From Pigmentiphaga litoralis (GTDB lineage: Bacteria > Pseudomonadota > Gammaproteobacteria > Burkholderiales > Burkholderiaceae_B): a stretch of DNA of 64,000 nt. Shown here piece by piece: positions 54,330-63,282 of the stretch. The stretch spans positions 434,001 to 498,000 of the forward strand of contig NZ_BMXQ01000001.1 in the NCBI RefSeq assembly GCF_014651835.1. The letters run 5' to 3'. A program made the translations under genes and the position numbers. Positions within the stretch are counted from its first letter, which is position 1. Each line of letters starts with the position of its first letter. Under the pieces are notes generated by a model. That model saw only the letters and a list, made by a program, of their open reading frames with translations. It was not told the origin of the DNA and did not search any database.

Positions 54330-55298
54330 ATGAAGCTTTCCATCCTGGCGGCAGGGCTGCTGGCATTCGCCACCGCCTTGCCCGCCGCGGCGCAGGATTA
54401 CCCGGCGCGGCCGATCCGGCTGATCGCGCCGTTTGCCGCGGGAAGCACGGTCGATATCCTGGCCCGCGCGCTTGCCATCCCGTTGTCGCAGCAATTGAAG
54501 CAGACGGTGGTCGTGGAAAATCGGGGCGGCGCGGGTGGCAATATCGGCGTCGACCTGGTCGCAAAGGCAGCGAAAGACGGCTACACCATCGGCATCGGCA
54601 CGACCGGTCCCATGACGGTCAACCCCGCCTTGTACGGCGACAAGATGCCGTTCGACACCCAGAAGGATCTGGCCCTGATCGGCTTGATCGCCAGCAGTCC
54701 CAATGTGCTGCTGGTCGACCCGGCGATTCCGGTCAAGACCTTGCCTGAACTGGTGGCCTATGCCAAGGCTCATCCCGGACAACTGAATTTCGCCTCGTCA
54801 GGCATCGGCAGCACCAACCACTTGGCCGGGGAGTTGTTCCGTTCGCTTGCCAAGGTCAATATCGTGCACGTCCCCTACAAAGGCAACCAGGACGCCGTGA
54901 CCGACATGCTGGCCCATCGAGTGCAGATGCTGTTCAGCGGTGTGCCGCCGGTGCTTGGCTTCATCAAGTCTGGCCAGCTCCGTCCGATCGCGATCGCAGG
55001 ACCAGCGCCGTCGGCCGCCTTGCCGGGCGTGCCGACCGTGGCGCAGGCCGGTCTGCCGGGCGCGGAAGTGGTGGCCTGGTACGGATTGATCGCACCCGCG
55101 GGCACACCGCCTGCCGTGGTCGATCGCCTGAACCGCGAACTGACCCTTGCGCTGGACAGGCCCGAGGTACGCGCGCAGCTGGCGGCCGCTGGGGCAGACC
55201 CGTCGCCCGGCGCGCCGGCCGCCTTTGACAAACTGGTCGCCAGCGAACTCGTGCTCTGGAAGCGCGTGATTGCGGATGCCAACATCAAAATGGAGTGA
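54330..55298 (+). CDS. Bug/TctC-family periplasmic binding protein
   Basis: A 322-residue solute receptor with signal peptide (MKLSILAAGLLAFATALPAAAQ) and signature YPARPIRLIAPFAAGSTVDILAR. GGGAGA precedes the ATG at normal spacing. It is followed after three bases by a gene for an uncharacterised alpha-beta-barrel protein, so the two form an operon. Unlike the other Bug genes in the window, its upstream region carries repeated operator-like motifs, suggesting substrate-dependent control. The ligand is unknown and no permease genes are nearby. Confidence 0.9.
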   Translation: MKLSILAAGLLAFATALPAAAQDYPARPIRLIAPFAAGSTVDILARALAIPLSQQLKQTVVVENRGGAGGNIGVDLVAKAAKDGYTIGIGTTGPMTVNPALYGDKMPFDTQKDLALIGLIASSPNVLLVDPAIPVKTLPELVAYAKAHPGQLNFASSGIGSTNHLAGELFRSLAKVNIVHVPYKGNQDAVTDMLAHRVQMLFSGVPPVLGFIKSGQLRPIAIAGPAPSAALPGVPTVAQAGLPGAEVVAWYGLIAPAGTPPAVVDRLNRELTLALDRPEVRAQLAAAGADPSPGAPAAFDKLVASELVLWKRVIADANIKME

Positions 55299-55301
55299 AC
55301 G

Positions 55302-56036
55302 ATGTCAACGATTGATTCGACACGGCCCGCGGCGGCGGCAAGCGGTGAGACCGCCAACGCCGCGTCCAGCCCTACCGGCACGCTGCCCACCGGCATGATC
55401 GCCGTCTGGCTGCACGTCGCCCCGGAACGCGAGGAAGAATTCAACGCCTGGTACGAACGCGAGCACATCCCGCAGATCGTCGATCTGGACGGGTTTGTCA
55501 GTGGCACCCGCTACTACAGCGACGAAGCCTTCCCCAAGTTCCTGGCCTTGTATGAAACCGTGGACGAGTCCGTCGAAGCCAGTCCCGGCTTCCAGCACGT
55601 GACGACCCATCCCAGCCCCTGGTCGGGCCGGATCTGGAGTTTTTTCGGAAAGGACCGCATCCGCTTGAATCTGCGGCAACTGGCGCTTGCACCCGCTGGT
55701 GCGCGTCATGCCGACGCGGCGCATCACACCGGGTCGACGGTGGTGGTGCGGCACACCCGGCGTCCGCACGGGCTGACGATGGAACAGGCGCAACAGGAAG
55801 CGGCCGCCACGCGCGAGATGACGGGCTGCCGGCGCTATCGGATCTATCAGGAAACGCACGACGAGGCGCGCTATGTCGAGGTGCTGGAGTTCACGTCCGC
55901 AACGCCGTCCAATGAAGACGCCCTGGCCGCGTGGCTCCACCGGCCGGAGCGGCAGGACCTGGATGGGAATGTCCAGGATGTGCAGCAGAACCTCTACCAC
56001 GCCATCGGCACGCCCTACGTGCGGGAGGACCGATAG
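55302..56036 (+). CDS. Tandem dimeric alpha-beta barrel protein, unknown function
   Basis: A 244-residue cytoplasmic protein without signal peptide. After about 30 Ala/Ser-rich residues it shows two halves that each look like a ferredoxin-fold alpha-beta barrel domain: IAVWLHVAPEREEEFNAWYEREHIPQI (about 34-120) and TVVVRHTRRPHGLTMEQAQQEAAATREMTGCRRYRIYQE (about 143-240). The first half resembles EthD/DUF4286-type domains found in small degradative or lyase proteins. Co-transcribed with a Bug gene, it may modify the imported compound. No active site can be assigned. Confidence 0.7.
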   Translation: MSTIDSTRPAAAASGETANAASSPTGTLPTGMIAVWLHVAPEREEEFNAWYEREHIPQIVDLDGFVSGTRYYSDEAFPKFLALYETVDESVEASPGFQHVTTHPSPWSGRIWSFFGKDRIRLNLRQLALAPAGARHADAAHHTGSTVVVRHTRRPHGLTMEQAQQEAAATREMTGCRRYRIYQETHDEARYVEVLEFTSATPSNEDALAAWLHRPERQDLDGNVQDVQQNLYHAIGTPYVREDR

Positions 56037-56045
56037 GCTTGCCGA

Positions 56046-56912
56046 TCAGCGCTGGACGGTGTCTTCGAACCAGTTCAGCACGCTGTCCAGGCCGCATACA
56101 TTGATCGACCGGGTGGCCTGATCCCGCACCACCGGCTTGGCGTGATAGGCCACGCTCAGGCCCGCCACGCCCATCATGGTCAGGTCATTCGCCCCATCGC
56201 CCATGGCGATGGCCTGCGACGGCAGGGCGCCGTGTTGCCTGGCGAACGCCACCAGGTGGTCCGCCTTGGCCTGGGCATCCAGGATGTCGCCATCGACTTC
56301 GCCCGTGAGGCGGCCCTGGGCGTCCACCGACAGGGTGTTCGCATGCGCCGCATCCAGGTTCAGGCGTTCTTTCAGTCGGCCGGTGAACCAGGTGAACCCG
56401 CCGGACACCAGCAGCGTCTTGACGCCCATCTCGCGTGCCGTCGACACGAGCCTTTCAGCGCCCGGGTTCAGCTTGAGGCGTTCGATATACACCTGCTGCA
56501 AGGCTTCGAGTGGCAGGCCGCGCAGCAGCGCGACACGCCGGCGCAGGCTGTCCTTAAAGTCGGTGATCTCGCCGCGCATGGCGGCTTCGGTAATGGCGGA
56601 CACCTGCGCCTTCAGGCCGGCCATGTCCGCGATTTCGTCGATGCATTCGATCGAGATCAGCGTCGAGTCCATGTCCATCGCCAGCACTTTCCAATCCGCC
56701 AGGCGCGCGCCGGGTTCGACAAACGCCCAGTCGATGCCTGCCTCGGTGCAGTAGGTCTTGACCGCGGCGCGGGTCCCGGCGTCATCGCGCACGTCCGTCA
56801 TGCGCAGCGCATGCGGCGCGAGGTCGATGTCGCGCCTGGCCTGCACCAGCGTCTGGAGGTGGGAAAGATCGGCATCGGCAAGCACCGGCGCCTGGACAAC
56901 GAGATGGGTCAT
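56046..56912 (-). CDS. serB: Phosphoserine phosphatase
   Basis: HAD-family phosphatase for the last step of serine biosynthesis, 288 residues. The catalytic motif DMDSTLISIECIDEIAD has nucleophile and acid Asp; motif II is LLVSGGFTWFT and motif III/IV GDGANDLTMMGVAG, with Lys in AQAKADHL. The N-terminal about 70 residues form an ACT-like region as in E. coli SerB. It lies 56 bases downstream of mfd on the same strand and converges with the Bug/barrel operon. Confidence 0.95.
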   Translation of the reverse strand: MTHLVVQAPVLADADLSHLQTLVQARRDIDLAPHALRMTDVRDDAGTRAAVKTYCTEAGIDWAFVEPGARLADWKVLAMDMDSTLISIECIDEIADMAGLKAQVSAITEAAMRGEITDFKDSLRRRVALLRGLPLEALQQVYIERLKLNPGAERLVSTAREMGVKTLLVSGGFTWFTGRLKERLNLDAAHANTLSVDAQGRLTGEVDGDILDAQAKADHLVAFARQHGALPSQAIAMGDGANDLTMMGVAGLSVAYHAKPVVRDQATRSINVCGLDSVLNWFEDTVQR

Positions 56913-56968
56913 GGTCGAAAGGAATACGTAGAAGGGTAAGAATTCATGCCGCGCGGATGCGTGCCGTG

Positions 56969-59900
56969 TCAGACCAGCGAGCGCAGGGTGGTGCGAACTG
57001 CCTCGACCCGTGACTTCAGGTCGGGCGCCTTGATCTCGATGCGCAGCTTGTCCGGTCCGGCGATCTTGATGTGTTTATTCTTTTGCACCAGCGTGATGAT
57101 GCGCATCGGATCGATCGGCGGATTGGGCACGAACTGCATGACGGCCGCAGCTTCGCTGGCGTCGATCTTGATCACGCCCACACCCTTGGCCTGCAACCGC
57201 AAACGATGGATGTCGATCAGCGCGCGCGCCGGCTCGGGCAGCTTGCCGAATCGGTCGATCAGTTCTTCCTGGATGATGTCGACGGCTTCGGCATCCTCGC
57301 AGTTGGCCAGCCGCTTGTAGACCGCCAGGCGCGCATGCACGTCGCCGCAGTAGTCATTGGGCAGCAGGGCAGGCACGTGCAGGTTGATTTCGGTCGTGGC
57401 GGACAGCGGTGCGTTCAGGTCGGGTTCGCGCCCATCCTTGAGTGCACGAACGGCTTCGTTCAGCATGTCGTTGTACATCTGGAAGCCGACTTCCTGGATG
57501 TTGCCGGACTGGTTCTCGCCCAGCACTTCGCCCACGCCGCGGATTTCCAGGTCGTGCATGGCCAGGTAGAAACCGGAACCGAGTTCTTCCATGGCCTGGA
57601 TCGCTTCGAGACGCTTCTTGGCATTGGTGGTGATGGCGTCTTCGCCCGGCGTCATCAGATAAGCATAGGCCTGGTGATGCGAGCGCCCGACGCGGCCGCG
57701 CAACTGGTGCAGCTGGGCCAGGCCGAAACGATCCGCACGGTGAATGACGATGGTGTTGGCGCTCGGCACGTCAATGCCGGTTTCAATGATGGTCGTGCAC
57801 AGCAGCACGTTGAACTTCTGCTGATAGAAGCCCTTCATGACCTGTTCCAGCTCGCGTTCCGGCATCTGGCCATGGGCCACCGCAATGCGCGCTTCCGGCA
57901 CCAGTTCTTCGAGCTTGGCGCGCCGATTGTGGATGGTGTCCACTTCATTGTGCAGGAAGTAAACCTGCCCGCCGCGCTTGAGCTCGCGCAGCAAGGCTTC
58001 GCGCACGGTGCTGTTGTCTTCCCGGCGCACGAAGGTCTTGATCGCCAGCCGCTTCTGCGGCGCCGTGGCAATCACGGAAAAGTCGCGGATGCCTTCCAGA
58101 GACAGCCCCAGCGTGCGGGGAATTGGCGTGGCCGTCAGCGTCAGCACGTCCACCTCGGCGCGCAGGGCCTTCAAGGCTTCCTTCTGACGCACGCCAAAAC
58201 GGTGTTCCTCATCGATGATGACCAGGCCCAGATTCTTGAACTTCACCTTGTCGGACAGCAGCTTGTGCGTGCCGATCACGATGTCGATCTTGCCTTCATT
58301 GATCAGGTCGATCGAGACCGCCATTTCCTTGGCCGACTTGAAGCGGGACAGCTCGGCAACGCGCACCGGCCAGTCAGCAAAGCGGTCGGCAAAGTTCTGC
58401 GCATGTTGTTCGGCGAGCAGTGTGGTGGGGCAAAGAATCGCCACCTGCTTGCTGTTCATCACCGACAGGAAGGCGGCACGCAGCGCGACCTCGGTCTTGC
58501 CAAAACCCACGTCGCCGCACACCAGGCGGTCCATGGGCTTGCCCGACGTCATGTCCTTGATCACGGCCTGAATGGCCAGGGCCTGGTCCACGGTTTCTTC
58601 GAAGCCGAAGGATTCGGCAAAGGCTTCGTAGTCGGACAGCGGCAGCTTGAACGCAAAGCCTTCGCGCAGGGCGCGGCGGGCATAGATGTTGAGGAGTTCG
58701 GCCGCGGCATCACGGGCCTGCGATGCGGCCTTGCGGCGCGCCTTGTCCCACTGGCCCGAGCCCAGTTGATGCAGGGGCGCCGTTTCGGGGTCCGACCCGC
58801 TGTATCGCGAAATGACATGCAGCTGCGACACGGGTACATACAGCGTACTGCCGCCGTTGTACTCCAGGTGCAGGAACTCCATGTCGCCTTCGCCGATGTC
58901 CATGACGATCAGGCCCTGATAGCGCCCGATGCCGTGCTGCGTATGGACGACCGGATCGCCCACCCGCAGCTCGGACAGGTCGCGGACCATGGACTCGACG
59001 TTGCTGGCGCGTTCCTGGTTGCGCTTGCCGCGCCGCACCGTGTGACCGGTGAACAGGTCGCTTTCGGTCAGGAACAGCAGCTTGCTGTCCGCCAGTCCGA
59101 AGCCGGACGACAGCGGCGCGATGCCGATCGAAAAGCCGCTGGGCCGCGCCAGGAAGTCCTGCACCGATTCGACCGGTTGGGGATGCAGGCCGAACTCGGC
59201 CAGCATCTGCACGATGGTCTCGCGCCGCCCGGCTGATTCGGCGCACAGCAGCACATGGGTATCGGCCACCGACACTTGCGCCCGCAAGCGCGCGACGGGA
59301 TCGTCGGCCTTGCGCTGCACGGCCACGTCGGGCGGGGTGATGAATGACGGATGATTGCGATCGGCCGTCAGCGCCAGTCGCGGAAACTGCCGCAAGTGGC
59401 CGAACAGGCCCTCGGTATCCAGGAAAATGCGTGCCGGCGCCAGAATGGGCCGCTCGCGGTCGCTTTTCAGGAAACCATAGCGGCTGGCCGTATCGGATTC
59501 AAAGCGGCGGATCGCGTCTTCGGTATCGCCGAGCGTGACGGTAATGGCGTCCTTGGGCAGATAGTCGAACAGCGTGGCCGTTTCGTCGAAGAACAGCGGC
59601 AGGTAGTATTCGACGCCTGGAAAGGCAATGCCGCTGCCGATGTCCTTGTAGGGCATGGCCCGCGACGGGTCGCCTTCAAAAAATTCGCGGAAGCGTGCAC
59701 GGAATTCATTGCGGGCCGCCTCGTCCATCGGAAATTCGCGGCCCGGCAGCATCTGCACTTCCTTGACCGGATAGACGCTGCGCTGCGTGTCGATGTCGAA
59801 GCTGCGAATCGATTCGATCGTGTCGTCGAACAGATCAAGCCGGTAGGGCAGGGCCGATCCCATCGGAAACAGGTCGATCAAGCCGCCACGGATACAGAAC

Positions 59901-60460
59901 TCGCCCGGCGCGGTCACCTGCGTCACGTGCGAATAGTTGGCCAGCGTCAGTTGGGCGCGCAGCGCGGATTCATCCAGCCGGTCGCCCTGCTTGAACGAGA
60001 ACGTATAGGCCGCCAGGAACGAGGGCGGCGCCAGACGATACATGGCGGTCGTGACCGGCACCGTCAGCACGTCCACCGTGCCGCTCGACAAACCATGCAG
60101 GGCCTTCAGGCGTTCCGAGATCAGGTCTTCATGCGGCGAAAACGCATCGTAGGGCAGCGTTTCCCAATCCGGAAACTGGTTGACCCGCAATTCAGGGGCG
60201 AACTGGCGGATTTCTTCGGCCAGGCGCTGCGCATCGAGCGGGTCGGCGGTCAGGATGGCCAGGGGCCGTCTGGCCTGCCGGGCCAGGTCCGCGAGCAACC
60301 AGGCATCGCCTGCGCCCGGCGGCCGGGGCTGGCCGTAGCGTTCTCCGGTCTTGAGCGCCGCAAGCAGCGCACGCGTCAAGGCCGACGGGGCCGGAAGGCC
60401 GTCGGTCACGGGACGGGAAGGGGAGGCGGACGGCTTGATAGCGGAGGTGGGAGCGGACAT
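56969..60460 (-). CDS. mfd: Transcription-repair coupling factor
   Basis: Mfd removes RNA polymerase stalled at lesions and recruits UvrA. The 1163 residues contain the N-terminal UvrB-like domains (LTADPLDAQRLAEEIRQFAPELRV...DWETLPYDAFSPH), the CarD-like RNA polymerase-interaction domain (LRVGDPVVHTQHGIGRYQGL, about 495-560), the RecG-like translocase with Walker A VCGDVGFGKTEVA and DEEH box IIDEEHRFG, and a C-terminal TRCF domain. ATG 60460 gives a short polar N-terminal extension and has no obvious ribosome-binding site. It is divergent from ispD. Confidence 0.96.
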   Translation of the reverse strand: MSAPTSAIKPSASPSRPVTDGLPAPSALTRALLAALKTGERYGQPRPPGAGDAWLLADLARQARRPLAILTADPLDAQRLAEEIRQFAPELRVNQFPDWETLPYDAFSPHEDLISERLKALHGLSSGTVDVLTVPVTTAMYRLAPPSFLAAYTFSFKQGDRLDESALRAQLTLANYSHVTQVTAPGEFCIRGGLIDLFPMGSALPYRLDLFDDTIESIRSFDIDTQRSVYPVKEVQMLPGREFPMDEAARNEFRARFREFFEGDPSRAMPYKDIGSGIAFPGVEYYLPLFFDETATLFDYLPKDAITVTLGDTEDAIRRFESDTASRYGFLKSDRERPILAPARIFLDTEGLFGHLRQFPRLALTADRNHPSFITPPDVAVQRKADDPVARLRAQVSVADTHVLLCAESAGRRETIVQMLAEFGLHPQPVESVQDFLARPSGFSIGIAPLSSGFGLADSKLLFLTESDLFTGHTVRRGKRNQERASNVESMVRDLSELRVGDPVVHTQHGIGRYQGLIVMDIGEGDMEFLHLEYNGGSTLYVPVSQLHVISRYSGSDPETAPLHQLGSGQWDKARRKAASQARDAAAELLNIYARRALREGFAFKLPLSDYEAFAESFGFEETVDQALAIQAVIKDMTSGKPMDRLVCGDVGFGKTEVALRAAFLSVMNSKQVAILCPTTLLAEQHAQNFADRFADWPVRVAELSRFKSAKEMAVSIDLINEGKIDIVIGTHKLLSDKVKFKNLGLVIIDEEHRFGVRQKEALKALRAEVDVLTLTATPIPRTLGLSLEGIRDFSVIATAPQKRLAIKTFVRREDNSTVREALLRELKRGGQVYFLHNEVDTIHNRRAKLEELVPEARIAVAHGQMPERELEQVMKGFYQQKFNVLLCTTIIETGIDVPSANTIVIHRADRFGLAQLHQLRGRVGRSHHQAYAYLMTPGEDAITTNAKKRLEAIQAMEELGSGFYLAMHDLEIRGVGEVLGENQSGNIQEVGFQMYNDMLNEAVRALKDGREPDLNAPLSATTEINLHVPALLPNDYCGDVHARLAVYKRLANCEDAEAVDIIQEELIDRFGKLPEPARALIDIHRLRLQAKGVGVIKIDASEAAAVMQFVPNPPIDPMRIITLVQKNKHIKIAGPDKLRIEIKAPDLKSRVEAVRTTLRSLV

Positions 60461-60519
60461 CAGTGTCGAGGGTTGAGTGATCCGCGCCGGGGGGCAGCGC
60501 GAGCGTCACGGCAATTCCG

Positions 60520-60531
60520 TATTATAGGAGG
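60520..60531 (+). promoter_or_regulatory. Candidate -10 box and very close Shine-Dalgarno of ispD
   Basis: TATTAT (60520-60525) fits a -10 box and AGGAGG (60526-60531) ends one base before the only plausible ATG. That Shine-Dalgarno is too close for normal use, and a -10 at this distance would start transcription about at the ATG. No -35 match is visible. Confidence 0.4.
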
Positions 60532-60532
60532 C

Positions 60533-61321
60533 ATGCACGAGCCCCCTGAGTTAATCGCTATCGTTCCTGCGGCCGGCGTCGGTGCGCGGGCTGCCCCGCG
60601 CCAAGCCGATCCCGACCCGGCAGTCACGCCCAAAGCCGTCACGCCCAAACAGTACCGGCTGCTGGCCGGCCAGCCCATGCTGCGCCGCGCGGTGCACGCC
60701 TTGCTGCAAGATGCCCGCATCACCCGGGTGGTCGTCGCAGTCACCGAAGGCGACCCTTGGGCGCACGGTGCCTTGCAGGGCATGGACCGTGTCGAGATCC
60801 TGCCTTGCGGCGGCGCCACACGGGCCGACACCGTCCGCAATACGCTGGCTGCGCTGAACCTGCCCGATGATGCCTGGGCGCTCGTGCATGATGCCGCGCG
60901 TCCGGGCCTGTCGGCTGCGATCCTGGCCGATCTGATCGACACCTGTCTGCGTCAGCACCGGGATTCGGGTACAGACAGCGCGTCGAACGCAGCCCGCAGC
61001 ACCGGTGGCCTGGTGGCGATGCGCGTTGCCGACACGATCAAGTCGCAAGAACCGGACCGCTCCCAGCCACCCCGCGTCGCCACCACCGTGCAACGCGACT
61101 ATCTGTGGCAGGCGCAGACCCCGCAGATGTTTCCCGCCGGCCTGCTGCGCACAGCACTCGACGCCGCGGTCCGCGACGGCACCGCGGTGACCGATGAAGC
61201 CAGTGCCATCGAAGCGCTTGGCCACGCACCCTGCTTAGTTCCGGGCTCATTGAAGAATTTCAAGCTGACCTGGCCCGAAGATTTTGACCTGATGGAAAGA
61301 TGGATCGATGACAACGCATGA
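60533..61321 (+). CDS. ispD: 2-C-methyl-D-erythritol 4-phosphate cytidylyltransferase
   Basis: Third step of the MEP isoprenoid pathway: couples CTP to methylerythritol phosphate. The 262 residues show the nucleotide-binding [13 protein letters not shown], catalytic Lys in [33 protein letters not shown] and [10 protein letters not shown]. An insertion near residues 18-32 (Ala/Pro/Asp) repeats VTPKAVTPK. The frame stays open upstream through the antisense of mfd, but ATG 60533 starts the enzyme fold. It overlaps ispF by 14 bases. Confidence 0.94.
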   Translation: MHEPPELIAIVPAAGVGARAAPRQADPDPAVTPKAVTPKQYRLLAGQPMLRRAVHALLQDARITRVVVAVTEGDPWAHGALQGMDRVEILPCGGATRADTVRNTLAALNLPDDAWALVHDAARPGLSAAILADLIDTCLRQHRDSGTDSASNAARSTGGLVAMRVADTIKSQEPDRSQPPRVATTVQRDYLWQAQTPQMFPAGLLRTALDAAVRDGTAVTDEASAIEALGHAPCLVPGSLKNFKLTWPEDFDLMERWIDDNA

Positions 61322-61856
61322 CGCCACCCCCAGCCATTTCCCGTTTCGCATCGGCCAGGGCTTCGATGTGCATGCTCTGGTGCCTGATCGGCCGCTGATT
61401 ATCGGCGGTGTGACGATTCCGTACACGCACGGTCTGTTGGGGCATTCGGATGCCGACGTGCTGCTGCACGCGATCACCGACGCCGTGCTGGGCGCTGCAG
61501 CCTTGGGCGACATTGGGCGGCTGTTTCCCGACACCGATGCGGCCTACGCCGGCGCGGACAGCCGCGTCCTGCTGCGCACCGCCCTGCAACGGGTGGACGA
61601 AGCCGGCTGGCAGGTCGTGAACGTCGATGCCACCGTGCACGCGCAAGCGCCCAAGATCGGTCCGCATGCGCCGGCCATGGTGCGCAATATTGCCGACGAC
61701 CTGCGCATTCCGGTCAACTGCGTCAACGTCAAAGCCAAGACAAACGAGTCGCTGGGCTATCTGGGCCGCAAGGAAGGTATCGCGGCAACGGTGGTGGCGA
61801 TGCTGGCGCGCAAGCCCGATCCGTTCCTGGTCGAAGACCTGTACAAAGGCGATTGA
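61308..61856 (+). CDS. ispF: 2-C-methyl-D-erythritol 2,4-cyclodiphosphate synthase
   Basis: MEP-pathway cyclase making methylerythritol cyclodiphosphate, 182 residues. Metal ligands lie in GFDVHAL and the following [12 protein letters not shown]; other motifs are [24 protein letters not shown] and [17 protein letters not shown]. The start overlaps the end of ispD by 14 bases in another frame, a common arrangement that couples translation (in some bacteria the two are fused). Confidence 0.96.
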   Translation: MTTHDATPSHFPFRIGQGFDVHALVPDRPLIIGGVTIPYTHGLLGHSDADVLLHAITDAVLGAAALGDIGRLFPDTDAAYAGADSRVLLRTALQRVDEAGWQVVNVDATVHAQAPKIGPHAPAMVRNIADDLRIPVNCVNVKAKTNESLGYLGRKEGIAATVVAMLARKPDPFLVEDLYKGD

Positions 61857-61857
61857 A

Positions 61858-61892
61858 GCGCAGCGCCTGGCGATACCGTCCGGGCGCTGCGC
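61858..61892. terminator. Hairpin between convergent ispF and ahpD
   Basis: GCGCAGCGCC (61858-61867) and GGCGCTGCGC (61883-61892) form a perfect 10-bp stem with a 15-base loop immediately after the ispF stop. The T-run is missing, so it is a weak or factor-assisted terminator at best. Confidence 0.4.
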
Positions 61893-61914
61893 CGCCTGTG
61901 CGACACCTGTTTCC

Positions 61915-62433
61915 TTACTTGCCTTCGGCCGCCAGCACCAGCGCAGCTGCGTTGACCACGGCGGCGATGCGGCCCGCGTCGCGCAGTTGTTCCGACGACA
62001 GGCCTTCCTGCTTGAGCGTCGCATAGTGCGACTTCACGCAGAAGTGGCACTTGCCAATGATCGACGCCACCAGCGCAAACAGTTCAAAGCGCTTCTTTTC
62101 GACCCCACCGTGCGAGGCGTACGCGTTCATGCGCAGTTGCGGCGGCAGCGTCTTCAATTGCGCGTCGTCGGTCATTTCGGGGTAGGGGTACCACACGTTG
62201 TTCATGCCCATCAGCGCAGCCGCCGTCAACGCGGCGTTCGCATCGACATCGGACAGTCCGCTCTTGAAGGCGTCGATCAGGAATTTGCTTTTGGCGGCGT
62301 ACGCTGCGGCCAGGGCGGAGCCGACGGCGTCTTCGGCTGACAGCGACGATCGGCTGATCACGGCATCCAAATTCAGGCGGATGTCTTTGGCGTAATCAGG
62401 GATGTTTTCTTTGATTGATGCAAGGAATTCCAT
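61915..62433 (-). CDS. ahpD: Alkyl hydroperoxide reductase AhpD
   Basis: Carboxymuconolactone-decarboxylase-fold thiol reductase of 172 residues that regenerates AhpC. The CxxC pair Cys129/Cys132 is in GKCHFCVKSH, with the nearby His as proton relay. It is downstream of ahpC on the same strand, about 126 bases apart, which fits an ahpC-ahpD unit. This replaces the AhpF route used by enteric bacteria. Confidence 0.94.
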   Translation of the reverse strand: MEFLASIKENIPDYAKDIRLNLDAVISRSSLSAEDAVGSALAAAYAAKSKFLIDAFKSGLSDVDANAALTAAALMGMNNVWYPYPEMTDDAQLKTLPPQLRMNAYASHGGVEKKRFELFALVASIIGKCHFCVKSHYATLKQEGLSSEQLRDAGRIAAVVNAAALVLAAEGK

Positions 62434-62559
62434 AGTTATGTCCTATTCATTTGCGTCAATGAAAGCCCGGAAGTTCCGGGCTTGGTTGGCAAGCACAGCG
62501 GCGGCCGTGGCACGGACAGCGCGCATGACCAGGTCAGGCGTCGCCCGTGCCATGAGGCA

Positions 62560-63108
62560 TTACAGCGTCGAGCCGCCGACGTCGCGACCGCATGCGCACA
62601 GTTCGTCGGTTTGCAGACCGTCAAGCAAGCGCAGGATTTCTTCCGGGTTGCGACCGACGTTCAGGTTGTTCACCGATACGTGCTGGATGGTGTTGTCCGG
62701 GTCAACGATGAACGTGGCACGCAAGGCCACGCCTTCCGTCTTGTCGCGGATACCCAACTGGTCCACCAGCTCGCCGCGTACGTCGCCAAACTGGTAGTGA
62801 TTCAGCTTGGACAGGTCCGGATGCTCACGGCGCCATGCCAGCTTCACGAATTCGTTGTCGACCGATCCGCCCATCAGCACGGCGTCGCGGTCTTCAAAGT
62901 CTTTCGCCAGCTTGGCAAAGCCGACGATTTCGGTCGGGCACACAAACGTGAAGTCTTTCGGGTAGAAGTAAATGATCTTCCACTTACCGGGGAACGAGCT
63001 TTCCGTAATCGTCTCGAACGCCGAAGCGCCGTTTTCTTCGTGAGCGTTAAAGCCCGGCTTGACGCCATTGACCTTGAATGCTTCGAGTTTTTCGCCGACA
63101 GTTTTCAT
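62560..63108 (-). CDS. ahpC: Peroxiredoxin AhpC
   Basis: Alkyl hydroperoxide peroxidase of 182 residues. The peroxidatic Cys57 is in KDFTFVCPTEI, and the C-terminal DELCACGRD supplies resolving Cys residues. The sequence resembles AhpD-dependent peroxiredoxins such as that of Mycobacterium more than enteric AhpC. ATG 63108 has AGGAG five bases before it. A promoter with a dyad that may bind OxyR lies about 80-130 bases upstream. Confidence 0.93.
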   Translation of the reverse strand: MKTVGEKLEAFKVNGVKPGFNAHEENGASAFETITESSFPGKWKIIYFYPKDFTFVCPTEIVGFAKLAKDFEDRDAVLMGGSVDNEFVKLAWRREHPDLSKLNHYQFGDVRGELVDQLGIRDKTEGVALRATFIVDPDNTIQHVSVNNLNVGRNPEEILRLLDGLQTDELCACGRDVGGSTL

Positions 63109-63186
63109 GTTCTCTCCTGGATTCGTAAAAGCCAGGTGACACGACGCCGCGCACTGCGGTGCGGGGTCTGCACCAGGAACTCATAA

Positions 63187-63236
63187 ATACTACGCTATTG
63201 GAAATCGATGTCTAATTGGAATTGCCTAAGACATCG
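63187..63236 (-). promoter_or_regulatory. ahpC promoter with inverted repeat, OxyR-like
   Basis: On the minus strand TAGACA (plus 63209-63214) and TAGTAT (plus 63187-63192), 16 bases apart, form a plausible promoter. CGATGTCT (63206-63213) and AGACATCG (63229-63236) are a perfect 8-bp inverted repeat whose inner half overlaps the -35 box. The position suits an activator such as OxyR, though the spacing does not clearly match its four ATAG half-sites. Confidence 0.5.
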
Positions 63237-63282
63237 TTAGATTCCGTTCGCGCTCCGGATACTGCACTTTCTTGTCCTGCCA

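Noticed and set aside
57071-59236. A 721-codon plus-strand frame opposite mfd
   Set aside because: It is the antisense image of mfd; no motif and no ribosome-binding site support it.
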